The notes under the pieces: generated by a model | The model's database searches: none | Seen by the model: the letters and a program-made list of their open reading frames with translations, nothing else | Told to the model about the DNA's origin: nothing | Source of the DNA: an uncultured bacterium | GTDB taxonomy: Bacteria > Verrucomicrobiota > Kiritimatiellia > RFP12 > UBA1067 | Reading direction: 5' to 3' | Assembly (NCBI GenBank): GCA_902773475.1 | Contig: CACYEO010000113.1 | Location: 1 to 15,297 of the forward strand | DNA length: 15,297 bases | In this document: positions 1 to 7,642 of the stretch, one piece after another | Layout of the letters: the number at the start of each line of letters is the position of its first letter | Position numbering within the stretch: the stretch's first letter is position 1 | Translations under genes and position numbers: made by a program

Positions 1-1239
1 GAGCCGTTCCCCGTGATCCACTGGGAAGACGGCACGCAGTCGCTTGTGGACGAAAACGATCTGCCGCTGACGCTGCCGGAACTCGACGACTACAAGCCGG
101 CCGGAACCGGCGAGCCGCCGCTTTCAAAGGCGACGGACTGGGTGAACGTGGTTGATCCGGCCACCGGCCGCAAGGGAAAGCGCGAAACCAACACGATGCC
201 GCAGTGGGCCGGATCGTGCTGGTACTATCTGCGCTATGTCGATCCGCACAATTCCAAGGCGTTCGCATCGCAGGAACTTCTCAAAGCGTGGCTGCCGGTG
301 GACCTTTACGTGGGCGGGGCGGAACACGCCGTCCTCCACCTCCTCTACGCCCGCTTCTGGCACAAGGTGCTTTTCGACCTCGGTCTCGTGCCCACGCCGG
401 AACCGTTCAAGCGGCTTGTGAACCAGGGTATGATCCTCGGCATGGCGTACCGCACAAAGCGCGGCGTGCTCGTTCCGATGGACAAGATCGAGTGGCGCGA
501 CGGCAAGCCGTGGGGCGCGGAGGACGGCGGCGAAATGGAGCCGCTCTCGGAATCGCCCGCCAAAATGTCGAAATCGCTCAAGAACGTGGTCAATCCCGAC
601 GATGTCGTGCGCGAATACGGCGCCGACGCGCTGCGCCTCTATGAAATGTTCATGGGGCCGCTTCAGGCGGTGAAGCCGTGGAGCACGCGCGGGGTCGAAG
701 GCGTGTCGCGCTTCCTCAAGCGCGTCTTCCGCATGTACGACACCCAGCCCGTCGCGGACCGCGCCCTCACGCGCGACGAGTCCCGCATCCTCAACGCAAC
801 CGTGAAGAAAACCACCGAAGATCTCGAATCGCTCTCGTTCAACACCGCGATTTCGCAGATGATGGTCTTTGTGAACGCGTTCTCCGGCGAAGGAAGGGAT
901 CTTCCGCGCGAAGCCGCCGAAAAGTTCATTCTGTGCCTGGCCCCGTTCGCGCCGCACCTCGGCGAAGAACTCTGGAGCCGCACCGGGCATTCCGGCAGCG
1001 TGGCCTGGGAACCCTGGCCGGAATACGACGAATCCGCTCTCGCGGCGGACACGGTCGAAATCGCCGTCCAGGTCCTCGGCAAACTGCGCGGGCGCGTCAC
1101 AGTCCCCGCCGGCGCCGATGCGGCCGCGCTCGAAGCCGCCGCGAAGGCTGAACCGTCCGTCGCGAAATTCCTCGAAGGCCGGACGATCGTGAAAACGATA
1201 GCCGTTCCCGGACGCCTCGTCAACTTTGTAGTAAAATGA
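1..1239 (+). CDS. leuS: Leucyl-tRNA synthetase, C-terminal half (5' end outside window)
   Basis: This is the end of a class I aminoacyl-tRNA synthetase that charges tRNA-Leu with leucine in the cytoplasm. The frame is open from base 1, so the start lies upstream; about 412 codons are visible, roughly half of the usual 800-870 residues. The first residues (EPFPVI followed by the acidic DLPLTLPE segment) match the stretch of bacterial LeuS just after the editing domain. The segment MPQWAGSCWYYLRY and the VGGAEHAVLHLLYARFWHK segment are typical of the second half of the catalytic core. The KMSKS ATP-binding loop is encoded at 562-576. The helical anticodon-binding domain and the small C-terminal domain follow, ending in LVNFVVK. 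The N-terminal HIGH motif and the editing site cannot be judged here. The next gene starts one base after the TGA, so co-transcription with the export genes is likely. Confidence 0.97.
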   Translation, partial: EPFPVIHWEDGTQSLVDENDLPLTLPELDDYKPAGTGEPPLSKATDWVNVVDPATGRKGKRETNTMPQWAGSCWYYLRYVDPHNSKAFASQELLKAWLPVDLYVGGAEHAVLHLLYARFWHKVLFDLGLVPTPEPFKRLVNQGMILGMAYRTKRGVLVPMDKIEWRDGKPWGAEDGGEMEPLSESPAKMSKSLKNVVNPDDVVREYGADALRLYEMFMGPLQAVKPWSTRGVEGVSRFLKRVFRMYDTQPVADRALTRDESRILNATVKKTTEDLESLSFNTAISQMMVFVNAFSGEGRDLPREAAEKFILCLAPFAPHLGEELWSRTGHSGSVAWEPWPEYDESALAADTVEIAVQVLGKLRGRVTVPAGADAAALEAAAKAEPSVAKFLEGRTIVKTIAVPGRLVNFVVK

Positions 1240-1240
1240 A

Positions 1241-2689
1241 ATGGCGCCGCATCTGAAACACGTTCTCTCCGCCGCCGCCGTTCTGGCGCTCGTCTCCGCC
1301 TGCTCCACGATCGAACGGGCGCGCAGGATACAGGAAGCGTCGGTCCGCGACGGCAGCACGAATGCGGCGGCGGTCGTCTCGCGGCCTGTCGGCGGCGTGC
1401 CCCCGCCGTTCCTGGACACCGGGCGCGGGGCGCCTGCGGACTATGTTTCGTATGCGCTTTCGAACCGCCCTGACGTCGTCGCCGCGCAGCTGTCCGCGGA
1501 TTCCGCGCTGATTGCGGTGGATGTCGCCGGGTCCGGACGCTGGCCGCAGATTTCCGGGCGGACCGGATATTCGCGCTCCACGGGCAACCGCAAGCCCGGC
1601 GGAGACTGGCGCACGGAAGGCGTGTGGGCGGGATCCGTCGATCTGGATCTGATGATCTGCGACTTCGGCAAAATCTCCGCGCAGGAGCGCGCCGCAGTCG
1701 AAAACTGGCTCGCCGCCGCGGAGGATTGCGCCGATGCGAAACTCGCCGCCGCGTTCGACGTGCGTTCGTGCTATTTCGACTGGCTCCGCGCGGAGGCGAT
1801 GGTCGCCGTGGCGCAGACGAACGAAATGCAGTACGCCGAACACCTGCGCCAGGCGCTCGGGCGCTTCGAAGTCGGCGACGTGCGCAAGCTCGACGTCACG
1901 CAGGCCAGGCTCAACCACTCCAACGCCGGACTCGCCCTTCTGACCGCCTCGAACGCCGTCTCCTCCGCCTCCGCGAAACTCATGAAGTCGATGGGCGTTT
2001 CCGCGGCGTTCGTCCCGGCATCCGCGGGCATCGGCCTCGACCGCCCTCCTTTCCGCCTGCCTGCCACGGATATGGACGCGCGCGCCGCGCTCGACCTTGC
2101 CCGCACGAACGCGCCATCGCTCCGCGTAAGACGCGCGCTCGTGCGCGCTGCGTCCGCCCGTGTCGATTATGCGGTGGCAGATCTCTTCCCGACGATTTCG
2201 GTCGGCACCGGGTTCACGTTCTCCAATCCCGATTTTCCGGCTACGTGGAACTGGTCGTTCGCCGGCAACATCGCGGGTTCGATATTCCAGGGCTTCCGCA
2301 AGAAACGCGCAGTGGACGCGGCAGTCGTGGATCTCCTCGCCGCGCGCGCCCTCCTCGCCGACGCCGAACAGTCGCTCGCCGCCGAGATCGCGATTGCCGT
2401 CGCGGACCGCGACACCGCCCGCCGCGCCCTCGCCACCGCGCGCCTGATCGTGCGCGAGGCCGCCGAAAACCTCGATGTCGTCACCGAGGAGTACCGGGTG
2501 GGCGAGGCGAGTTCGATAGATTTTCTCGACGCCGTCGCGCAGCATACTGCCGCGCTCGGCGACCGCGTAAAGGCGTTTTACGTGGAACAGACGGCCGAAG
2601 CGAAGCTCGCCCGTCTTGTCGGTTTGATTCCGCTCGACGTCCCGGCGGAGTCCGGGCAGTCCGCAAAGGAGAAGAAAAGTGAAGATTGA
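1241..2689 (+). CDS. TolC/OprM-type outer-membrane efflux factor, lipoprotein
   Basis: The 482-residue product is the likely outer-membrane channel of a tripartite export pump. It starts with a hydrophobic signal and a lipobox, V-S-A-C, with the lipidated Cys at residue 21, as in OprM/NodT-family channels. Two long Ala/Leu-rich helical repeats follow (about residues 65-265 and 280-460), the normal internal duplication of the OEP family, and the length fits the family. Segments such as SYALSNRPDVVAAQ and the EEYRVGEASSIDFLDA stretch near the C-terminus are typical of these channels, the latter resembling the conserved repeat in which the strand-helix pairs meet. The start ATG lies one base after leuS and has no clear Shine-Dalgarno site. 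Its 3' end overlaps the adaptor gene by 11 bases, which suggests translational coupling. The assignment to the outer-membrane factor family is firm; the transported substrate is unknown. Confidence 0.9.
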   Translation: MAPHLKHVLSAAAVLALVSACSTIERARRIQEASVRDGSTNAAAVVSRPVGGVPPPFLDTGRGAPADYVSYALSNRPDVVAAQLSADSALIAVDVAGSGRWPQISGRTGYSRSTGNRKPGGDWRTEGVWAGSVDLDLMICDFGKISAQERAAVENWLAAAEDCADAKLAAAFDVRSCYFDWLRAEAMVAVAQTNEMQYAEHLRQALGRFEVGDVRKLDVTQARLNHSNAGLALLTASNAVSSASAKLMKSMGVSAAFVPASAGIGLDRPPFRLPATDMDARAALDLARTNAPSLRVRRALVRAASARVDYAVADLFPTISVGTGFTFSNPDFPATWNWSFAGNIAGSIFQGFRKKRAVDAAVVDLLAARALLADAEQSLAAEIAIAVADRDTARRALATARLIVREAAENLDVVTEEYRVGEASSIDFLDAVAQHTAALGDRVKAFYVEQTAEAKLARLVGLIPLDVPAESGQSAKEKKSED

Positions 2690-3950
2690 AATTCCGGCGG
2701 CGGCAATCCTCCTCGCCGCCCTTACCGCCTGTTCCGGCCCTGACGGGCGCGGGAAGACCGCGTACCGCACCGCGCAGATAACGCGCACGGACATAGTGCG
2801 CACTGTGGAGGCGACCGGAACCGTCACGCCGCGCAACTCGCCTTCCGGCATTCCCGTGGGCGCGCAGGTCAACGGCAAGATAATAAAGCTTCTCGCCGAC
2901 TACAATTCCACCGTCACCAACGGACAGGTGGTGGCTCTCATCGACCCGCTCGTGTACGAAGCCAACCATAAAAGCGCGCTCGCGCGCCTGCATGTGAACC
3001 GCGCAAACGTCAGCGTGTGCGAAGCGAACATCCGCTCGCGCGAGGCCGAGCTCGCGCTCGCCGAGAAAACGCAAAAGCGCAAACGCGCGCTCGTGGACAA
3101 GAAGCTCGCTCCGCAGGCCGACCTCGACACCGCGGAGGAAACTCTCGCCAAGGCGCGCGCCGCGCTCGATTCGGCCCGGGCCTCGCTTGCAAGCGCCAAG
3201 GCTTCCGTGGAGCAGAGCGAGGCGGACGTTTCCCAGGCCGCGGCCAACCTGAAATACTGCACCATAGTCTCGCCCGTGAACGGCGTGGTGATAGACCGCA
3301 AGGTCGAAGAAGGACAGACCGTCGTTTCATCGATGAACGCGGTGCCGGTGCTCACCATCGCGGAAGATCTTTCCACGGTGTGGGTCGAAGCCACCGTGCC
3401 GGAAGCGGACGTCGGAGGCATCAAAACCGGCCAGACGGTCACATTCACGGCAGACGCCTACCGCCGCAAGTTCACGGGCCGCGTGATCCAGATCCGGCGC
3501 GCCGCGACGACCACGAGCAACGTCGTCACGTTCCCCGTGATAATTGAAGCCGAAAACCCCGGTGAAATGCTCTTTCCGGGAATGACCGCCACGCTGTCGA
3601 TCGAAACCGCGCGCGCCGAGGGCGTGCTCGCCGTGCCTTCCGGAGCGTTCCGGTTCCGCCCGCGCGAAGGCGATCCCGCGGCCGCGCTTGCGGCGGACGC
3701 GCCGCGCGGCTCCGTGCTGTGGCTCGCGGGCGCGGACGGCAAGATCGAACCCGTCGCCGTGGAGAAGGGGATAACCGACGATTCCTTCATCGAGGTTTCG
3801 TCTCCAGTGCCGCTCGAAGGCCGCGAAGTGGTCGTAGGGTACGAGACATCCGTCTCCGCCAAGGGCTCGGACAAGGTGAATCCTTTCAAGCCGAAGTTCC
3901 CTGAACGCAACAAGAACAAAGGCACCGCGCCGGCGCCCAGGGCGAAGTGA
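2679..3950 (+). CDS. macA: MacA-like periplasmic adaptor (HlyD/membrane fusion family), lipoprotein
   Basis: This 423-residue protein should bridge the inner-membrane ABC transporter and the outer-membrane channel. A lipoprotein signal ends in L-T-A-C with Cys18. A lipoyl-like half (about 58-92) leads into a long Ala/Glu/Lys-rich coiled-coil hairpin (about 95-190); the second lipoyl half follows (about 193-228, with SPVNGVVIDRKVEEGQTV), then a beta-barrel domain (about 230-310) containing LFPGMTATLSIET, and a membrane-proximal domain. This order is that of MacA. The C-terminal tail is longer than in E. coli MacA and rich in Lys and Pro. GTG is chosen as start because AAAGGAGAAG lies at 2666-2675 and the lipobox follows at the right distance. 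The gene overlaps the channel gene and precedes the ATPase by nine bases. The symbol reflects family similarity, not demonstrated macrolide export. Confidence 0.9.
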   Translation: MKIEIPAAAILLAALTACSGPDGRGKTAYRTAQITRTDIVRTVEATGTVTPRNSPSGIPVGAQVNGKIIKLLADYNSTVTNGQVVALIDPLVYEANHKSALARLHVNRANVSVCEANIRSREAELALAEKTQKRKRALVDKKLAPQADLDTAEETLAKARAALDSARASLASAKASVEQSEADVSQAAANLKYCTIVSPVNGVVIDRKVEEGQTVVSSMNAVPVLTIAEDLSTVWVEATVPEADVGGIKTGQTVTFTADAYRRKFTGRVIQIRRAATTTSNVVTFPVIIEAENPGEMLFPGMTATLSIETARAEGVLAVPSGAFRFRPREGDPAAALAADAPRGSVLWLAGADGKIEPVAVEKGITDDSFIEVSSPVPLEGREVVVGYETSVSAKGSDKVNPFKPKFPERNKNKGTAPAPRAK

Positions 3951-3959
3951 CTTTCCGCA

Positions 3960-4703
3960 ATGGCGAATCTGATAGAAATACGCGATCTCTTCAAGATATA
4001 CGACGTCGGCGGCGAGCCGGTGCATGCGCTTGACGGCGTGTCGCTTTCCATATCGAGCGGCGAGTTCGTGGCTATAATGGGATCGTCCGGCTCGGGCAAG
4101 TCCACGATGCTGAACATCCTCGGCTGCCTCGACGTGCCCACGCGCGGTTCGTATCTTCTCGACGGCGTCGAGACCGCATCGCGCAGCGCCGCCGAACTCG
4201 CGCACATAAGAAACCGCAAACTCGGATTCGTCTTCCAGAACTTCAATCTCCTCCCCCGCACCTCCGCCCTCGAGAACGTGGAGCTCCCCGACCTGTACAT
4301 GGGGCGCCTTTCCGCGCGCGAGCGCCGCCGCCGCGCGATGGAGCTTCTCGACCGCGTCGGCCTTGGAGGGCGCGAGTCCCACACTCCCGCGCAGCTTTCC
4401 GGCGGCCAGCAGCAGCGCGTTGCGATAGCGCGCGCCTTGATGAACGGACCGCCCGTGCTTTTCGCCGACGAGCCGACCGGAAACCTCGACACGAAAAGCT
4501 CCATAGAAATAATGAATCTTTTCACGGAGCTTTCCCGCGACGGCATCACCGTGGTGATGGTCACGCACGAAGACGACATAGCCTCGTATGCGCTGCGCCA
4601 CATCGTGATGCGCGACGGAAAAGTCATGCGCGACGACCGCGGCGAAGGCGGCAGAAAGTCGCAGGAGGACGTCTCCCGCCTTGTGAAGGAGGCGCTCTCG
4701 TGA
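3960..4703 (+). CDS. MacB/LolD-type ABC transporter ATP-binding protein
   Basis: This 247-residue cytoplasmic ATPase would power the export system. All nucleotide-binding motifs are intact: Walker A GSSGSGKST at residues 41-49, Q-loop Gln93 in VFQNFNLLPR, the ABC signature LSGGQQQRVA from residue 146, Walker B ending in DEPTGNLD with catalytic Glu171, and the switch His203 in VTHEDD. The LSGGQQQR signature and the LLPRTSALENVELP segment are characteristic of the MacB/LolD/YknY group (extruder-type mechanotransmission ABC proteins) rather than of importers. The frame is closed by the adaptor's stop codon just upstream, so the ATG at 3960 is the first possible ATG; it has no good Shine-Dalgarno site. 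The TGA overlaps the GTG of the permease by four bases. In E. coli MacB the ATPase and permease are fused; here they are separate genes of 247 and 409 residues. Confidence 0.93.
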   Translation: MANLIEIRDLFKIYDVGGEPVHALDGVSLSISSGEFVAIMGSSGSGKSTMLNILGCLDVPTRGSYLLDGVETASRSAAELAHIRNRKLGFVFQNFNLLPRTSALENVELPDLYMGRLSARERRRRAMELLDRVGLGGRESHTPAQLSGGQQQRVAIARALMNGPPVLFADEPTGNLDTKSSIEIMNLFTELSRDGITVVMVTHEDDIASYALRHIVMRDGKVMRDDRGEGGRKSQEDVSRLVKEALS

Positions 4704-5929
4704 ATTTCGGCATGGTATTCCGCGTGGCTCTGCGCGCGATCGCCCGCAACAAAACCCGCTCGATCCTCACCTGCCTGGGAGTGATCGTCGGCATCGCCGC
4801 CGTGATAGCGGTGATGGCGATCGGCCAGGGCGCGCAGACGATGATGGTGCAGGAAATATCGGCGATGGGCAACAATCTGCTGATGGTTTTCCCGGAGCGC
4901 CGCAGCCATTCGCCCGTGTCCGGCGGCATGGGCCAGGGCCAGACGATGACCGCGGGCGACGCCGAGGCCGTCAAAAAGGAGCTTCCGCATCTCGTGCAGG
5001 GCGTCAGCCCGCAGGTGCGCGCGAACGTGCAGATAATGTACGCCTCCAAGAACTGGGCCGGCAACGTGCAGGGCGTGTCGACGGACATCCTTTCCGTCGC
5101 GAACTGGAGCGTTTCCGACGGCCGCTTTTTCACGGAGGACGAACAGCGCCGCCGCTCCCGCGTGTGCGTGGTCGGCGCGACGGTCGTCAAGAACCTGTTC
5201 CCGGACGGCGGCAGCCCCGTGGGCAAGACGATACGCCTCAAGAACATCACTTTCAAAATCGTGGGCGTGCTCGCCCCGAAGGGCGCCAACAACTGGGGGC
5301 AGGATCAGGACGACGTCATAATGGCGCCGTACACTTCCGTCCAGCGCTACGTGCAGCGTTCGAAGTTCAACAACATAAACATGATGAACGTCTCGCTGGT
5401 GTCGATGGACGACCTCGACGAGGCCAAGCGCGAGATCACCGCGATTCTCCGCCGCCGCCACCGTCTGGCCGACTGGCAGGACGACGATTTTGAAACGCGC
5501 GACACCACGGAGATCATGAACACTATCGGCTCGGTGTCCGGACTGATGACGGTTCTGCTGACGGCGGTCGCCGCGATTTCGCTTCTTGTGGGCGGAATCG
5601 GCATAATGAACATAATGCTCGTGTCGGTAACGGAGCGCATAAAGGAGATCGGTTTGCGCATGGCGATCGGCGCCACTCCCGGCGCCATACTCGTCCAGTT
5701 CCTGCTTGAAGCCGTTGTGCTTTCCACCGTCGGCGGCGCATTGGGCGTTGCCGTCGGTGTCGCCGGGGCCGAGGCGATCGGCGCGGCGAAGGGCTGGCCG
5801 GTGCTCATACAAATCCCCTCCACGGTCGCGGCGTTCCTGTTTTCCTCCGTCGTGGGGATGTTCTTCGGCTTCTACCCGGCATGGCGCGCTTCGCGCCTCA
5901 ATCCGATAGACTGTCTGCGCTATGAATGA
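4700..5929 (+). CDS. macB: MacB-type ABC transporter permease (FtsX domain)
   Basis: The 409-residue inner-membrane partner of the preceding ATPase has the MacB architecture: one N-terminal membrane helix (about 22-42, after the basic ALRAIARNKTRS segment), a large periplasmic domain (about 45-275, MacB_PCD type), then three helices (about 281-308, 331-357 and 372-394) forming the FtsX domain. The sequence VGGIGIMNIMLVSVTER followed by KEIGLRMAIGA is the hallmark segment of this family, and the end, PAWRASRLNPIDCLRYE, is the usual C-terminus. Translation starts at GTG within a GTGA overlap with the ATPase gene, implying coupling and equal production. The last codons overlap the ATG of the small membrane protein. 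The protein probably works by transmitting conformational change to the periplasmic adaptor rather than by moving substrate across the inner membrane; this is known for MacB and inferred here. Confidence 0.93.
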   Translation: MNFGMVFRVALRAIARNKTRSILTCLGVIVGIAAVIAVMAIGQGAQTMMVQEISAMGNNLLMVFPERRSHSPVSGGMGQGQTMTAGDAEAVKKELPHLVQGVSPQVRANVQIMYASKNWAGNVQGVSTDILSVANWSVSDGRFFTEDEQRRRSRVCVVGATVVKNLFPDGGSPVGKTIRLKNITFKIVGVLAPKGANNWGQDQDDVIMAPYTSVQRYVQRSKFNNINMMNVSLVSMDDLDEAKREITAILRRRHRLADWQDDDFETRDTTEIMNTIGSVSGLMTVLLTAVAAISLLVGGIGIMNIMLVSVTERIKEIGLRMAIGATPGAILVQFLLEAVVLSTVGGALGVAVGVAGAEAIGAAKGWPVLIQIPSTVAAFLFSSVVGMFFGFYPAWRASRLNPIDCLRYE

Positions 5930-6236
5930 AGAGTCTCCCGAAAACCTTTTCCGCCAGGAAGACCAGGAACAGGAAGAGTCCGCGCGCCCGGCGCGGAAGA
6001 AAAGAAGCCCTCTCCCCGCGCTCGCGCTTTCGCTCGCGGCGGGAATTGCCGCCGGGGGGTGGTTCTACGGCGCGGCGCGCGCGTTTCTCGACATCCGTTC
6101 CGGCGTGGATTCGACCGGCCGCGAAGGCCGAACCGCCTCGCTGAACCCGCTTTCCCGCAACGCCTACCGCCTCTGGATATCCGTGTCCGGCGTGGACTGC
6201 GCGGCAAAAGGAGACTCTCCTGATGAAGATCGCTGA
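5922..6236 (+). CDS. Small single-pass membrane protein of unknown function
   Basis: I do not recognise this 104-residue protein. An acidic, Gln/Glu-rich N-terminus (residues 1-20) is followed by a basic cluster (RPARKKR, 22-28) and one hydrophobic helix (about 31-51, rich in Ala, Leu and Gly). A polar tail of about 50 residues follows. The basic cluster before the helix predicts an N-inside, C-outside orientation, so the tail would face the periplasm. Support for it being real comes from strongly G/C-biased third codon positions in this frame, and from its place: the ATG overlaps the permease stop by eight bases and the stop overlaps the protease start by 14 bases. It has no Shine-Dalgarno site and probably depends on coupling. 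A Gly-Gly at residues 45-46 inside the hydrophobic stretch is noted, but the context does not resemble a standard double-glycine leader. It could be an accessory subunit or anchor for the pump or for the protease. Confidence 0.7.
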   Translation: MNEESPENLFRQEDQEQEESARPARKKRSPLPALALSLAAGIAAGGWFYGAARAFLDIRSGVDSTGREGRTASLNPLSRNAYRLWISVSGVDCAAKGDSPDEDR

Positions 6237-7542
6237 AACTCTGATCGTCCTGGCTGCGGCCGCCGCCGCAACGGCCTTGCGCGCCGGCGACCTTGGCGCA
6301 GAACTCGTCTCCGGCAGAATCTGGTCCATGAATGCGCAGGATTTTGTGAAGGCGCACCGGGGCGAAGGATTCCGGTTTCTCACCGCCGCGCGCGATTCCG
6401 TCACGTGCCAGCGTCCCGGTTCGGTGAAAATCGCGGGTCTTCCGGCCTATGAAACCCGCGTCTGGTTTTCGCAGCCGGGGACGCGCGCGAAAAACGCCGG
6501 TTGCGCCGTCCGGGCCGAAGTTTCCGTCTACAACAGCGGTGACGCCCGCACGCCCATGTACGCCGGCGAACTCGATACCGTGCTCGAGTCCCTCCGCGGC
6601 GCGTTTTCTTCCTCCAAACCCAGATGGGACAGGCCCGTCGCCACGGAGAAGGGCGGCTCGTCCGTCCACGTGCAGTCGTTCCGCAGCGCCGCCGCGGACG
6701 GCGAAATCGCGTGGGGCGCGGGCGGGGCGCACGGCGGCCGCCGGTCCGTGAACTTCGTGCGACTTTCCCTCGTTCCGCCCGGCACCCCGCGCAGGAATTC
6801 GCTCAACAACGCCGCGAAAAGCGCCGCAGCCGTCAGCGCCAACCGCGTCCGCCGCCCGAACGGCGACGTCCTCATAACATCGGTCCCGATGGTCGACCAG
6901 GGACAGAAGGGCTATTGCGCCGCGGCCACCGCCGAGCGCGTCCTGCGGTACTACGGGCTGACGGTGGACGAGCACGAACTCGCGCAGATGGCGGGCACGA
7001 CGGCAGAAGGCGGAACCTCCCAGACCGACATGATCGCGGCCGTCGAGAAGATCGGCCGCGCCTGGCGGCTCGGCAAGAACGAAATCTACCGCACGGGCGC
7101 GAAGATCGAGGAACTCGAAAAATTCCTCGCCGTGTACAACCAGATCGCGCGCCGCAACGGCAAGCGCCAGCTGCATCTTGAAAGTTTTGCGCGGGGCTAT
7201 GCGATTGACGGCGCCGAGCTCCAGCGCGCCTACGACCCCGAAACGCTCAAGGCCGCGAAGATGAAGCAGAGCGCGATGTACCGCAGGTTCGAGCAGGGTG
7301 TGAAGGCGCAGATCGACAAGGGCGTTCCGCTTTTCTGGGGCGTGTCGCTCGGGATTTTCCCGGAACCGGACATCCCGCAGGCCGAAGGCGGCCACATGCG
7401 CCTGATCATAGGCTACAACGACAAGACGAAGGAAATCATATATTCCGACACCTGGGGCGCGGGGCACGAAGAAAAGCGCATGGCGCGCGACAAGGCGTGG
7501 GCGATAACCACCGCGCTCTTCTATCTCAAGCCTCTTCGCTGA
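6223..7542 (+). CDS. Secreted papain-fold cysteine protease, C39-like
   Basis: The 439-residue product has a Sec-type signal peptide (hydrophobic residues 6-18, probable cleavage after Ala21). The N-terminal domain (about 22-215) is unfamiliar. Residues 216-439 form a C39-like papain-fold domain: Gln226 and Cys232 in VDQGQKGYCAAAT give the oxyanion Gln and nucleophile six residues apart, as in papain; His391 in GGHMRLIIGYND and Asp409 in YSDTWG complete the expected triad. The stretch LRYYGLTVDEHELAQMAG after the Cys is also typical of C39-like peptidases. A Shine-Dalgarno site AAAAGGAGA (6206-6213) sits nine bases before the ATG. The gene overlaps the small membrane-protein gene and is last in the export block. 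All catalytic residues look present, so activity is likely; the substrate is unknown. Stand-alone C39-like proteins are also found outside bacteriocin processing, so a link to peptide export is an inference from context. Confidence 0.85.
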   Translation: MKIAETLIVLAAAAAATALRAGDLGAELVSGRIWSMNAQDFVKAHRGEGFRFLTAARDSVTCQRPGSVKIAGLPAYETRVWFSQPGTRAKNAGCAVRAEVSVYNSGDARTPMYAGELDTVLESLRGAFSSSKPRWDRPVATEKGGSSVHVQSFRSAAADGEIAWGAGGAHGGRRSVNFVRLSLVPPGTPRRNSLNNAAKSAAAVSANRVRRPNGDVLITSVPMVDQGQKGYCAAATAERVLRYYGLTVDEHELAQMAGTTAEGGTSQTDMIAAVEKIGRAWRLGKNEIYRTGAKIEELEKFLAVYNQIARRNGKRQLHLESFARGYAIDGAELQRAYDPETLKAAKMKQSAMYRRFEQGVKAQIDKGVPLFWGVSLGIFPEPDIPQAEGGHMRLIIGYNDKTKEIIYSDTWGAGHEEKRMARDKAWAITTALFYLKPLR

Positions 7543-7543
7543 A

Positions 7544-7569
7544 CGCGCGGCGCTTCCATCCGCCGCGCG
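7544..7569 (+). terminator. GC-rich hairpin after the protease gene
   Basis: Just after the protease stop codon, CGCGCGGCG (7544-7552) and CGCCGCGCG (7561-7569) form a perfect 9-base-pair stem with an 8-base loop. No T run follows, only a weak CCTTTCC about ten bases later, so intrinsic termination is uncertain. Its position between two gene blocks fits a transcript end or an mRNA 3'-end stabiliser. Confidence 0.4.
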
Positions 7570-7607
7570 GAAGAGCCGCGCCTTTCCGGATTGCCGTCAA
7601 GCGCCGC

Positions 7608-7636
7608 TTGAACGCGGCGGGGGCGTGTGGTAGAAT
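7608..7636 (+). promoter_or_regulatory. Sigma70-type extended -10 promoter giving a predicted leaderless start
   Basis: TTGAAC (7608-7613, four of six matches to the -35 consensus) and TAGAAT (7631-7636, five of six matches to the -10) are separated by exactly 17 bases, and a TGn extended -10 (7628-7630) precedes the -10. With normal spacing the transcript starts at about 7643, which is the A of the ATG of the next gene, so there would be no 5' leader. The -35 forms the loop of a small inverted repeat, CGCCGC (7602-7607) with GCGGCG (7614-7619). It would drive the zinc-protein/deacylase/mnmE/SNF2/SWIM block. Confidence 0.6.
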
Positions 7637-7642
7637 ACGGCC

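Noticed and set aside
1205..1237. Possible promoter before the channel gene (TAGTAAAAT box)
   Set aside because: No convincing -35 at 16-18 bases upstream and the box ends too close to the ATG for normal spacing.
124..1419. Long open frame on the - strand opposite leuS
   Set aside because: It is antisense to a clear LeuS sequence; its Arg/Ala/Gly-rich product has no recognisable motif and is typical of shadow frames in GC-rich DNA.
3458..5812. 784-codon open frame on the - strand across the ABC transporter genes
   Set aside because: The + strand encodes intact ABC ATPase and permease motifs throughout; the antisense product is low-complexity and motif-free.
5926..6144. Alternative 72-codon frame starting at the ATGA over the permease stop
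   Set aside because: The overlapping 104-codon frame has better third-position bias and a plausible membrane protein; this one is a basic, motif-free product.
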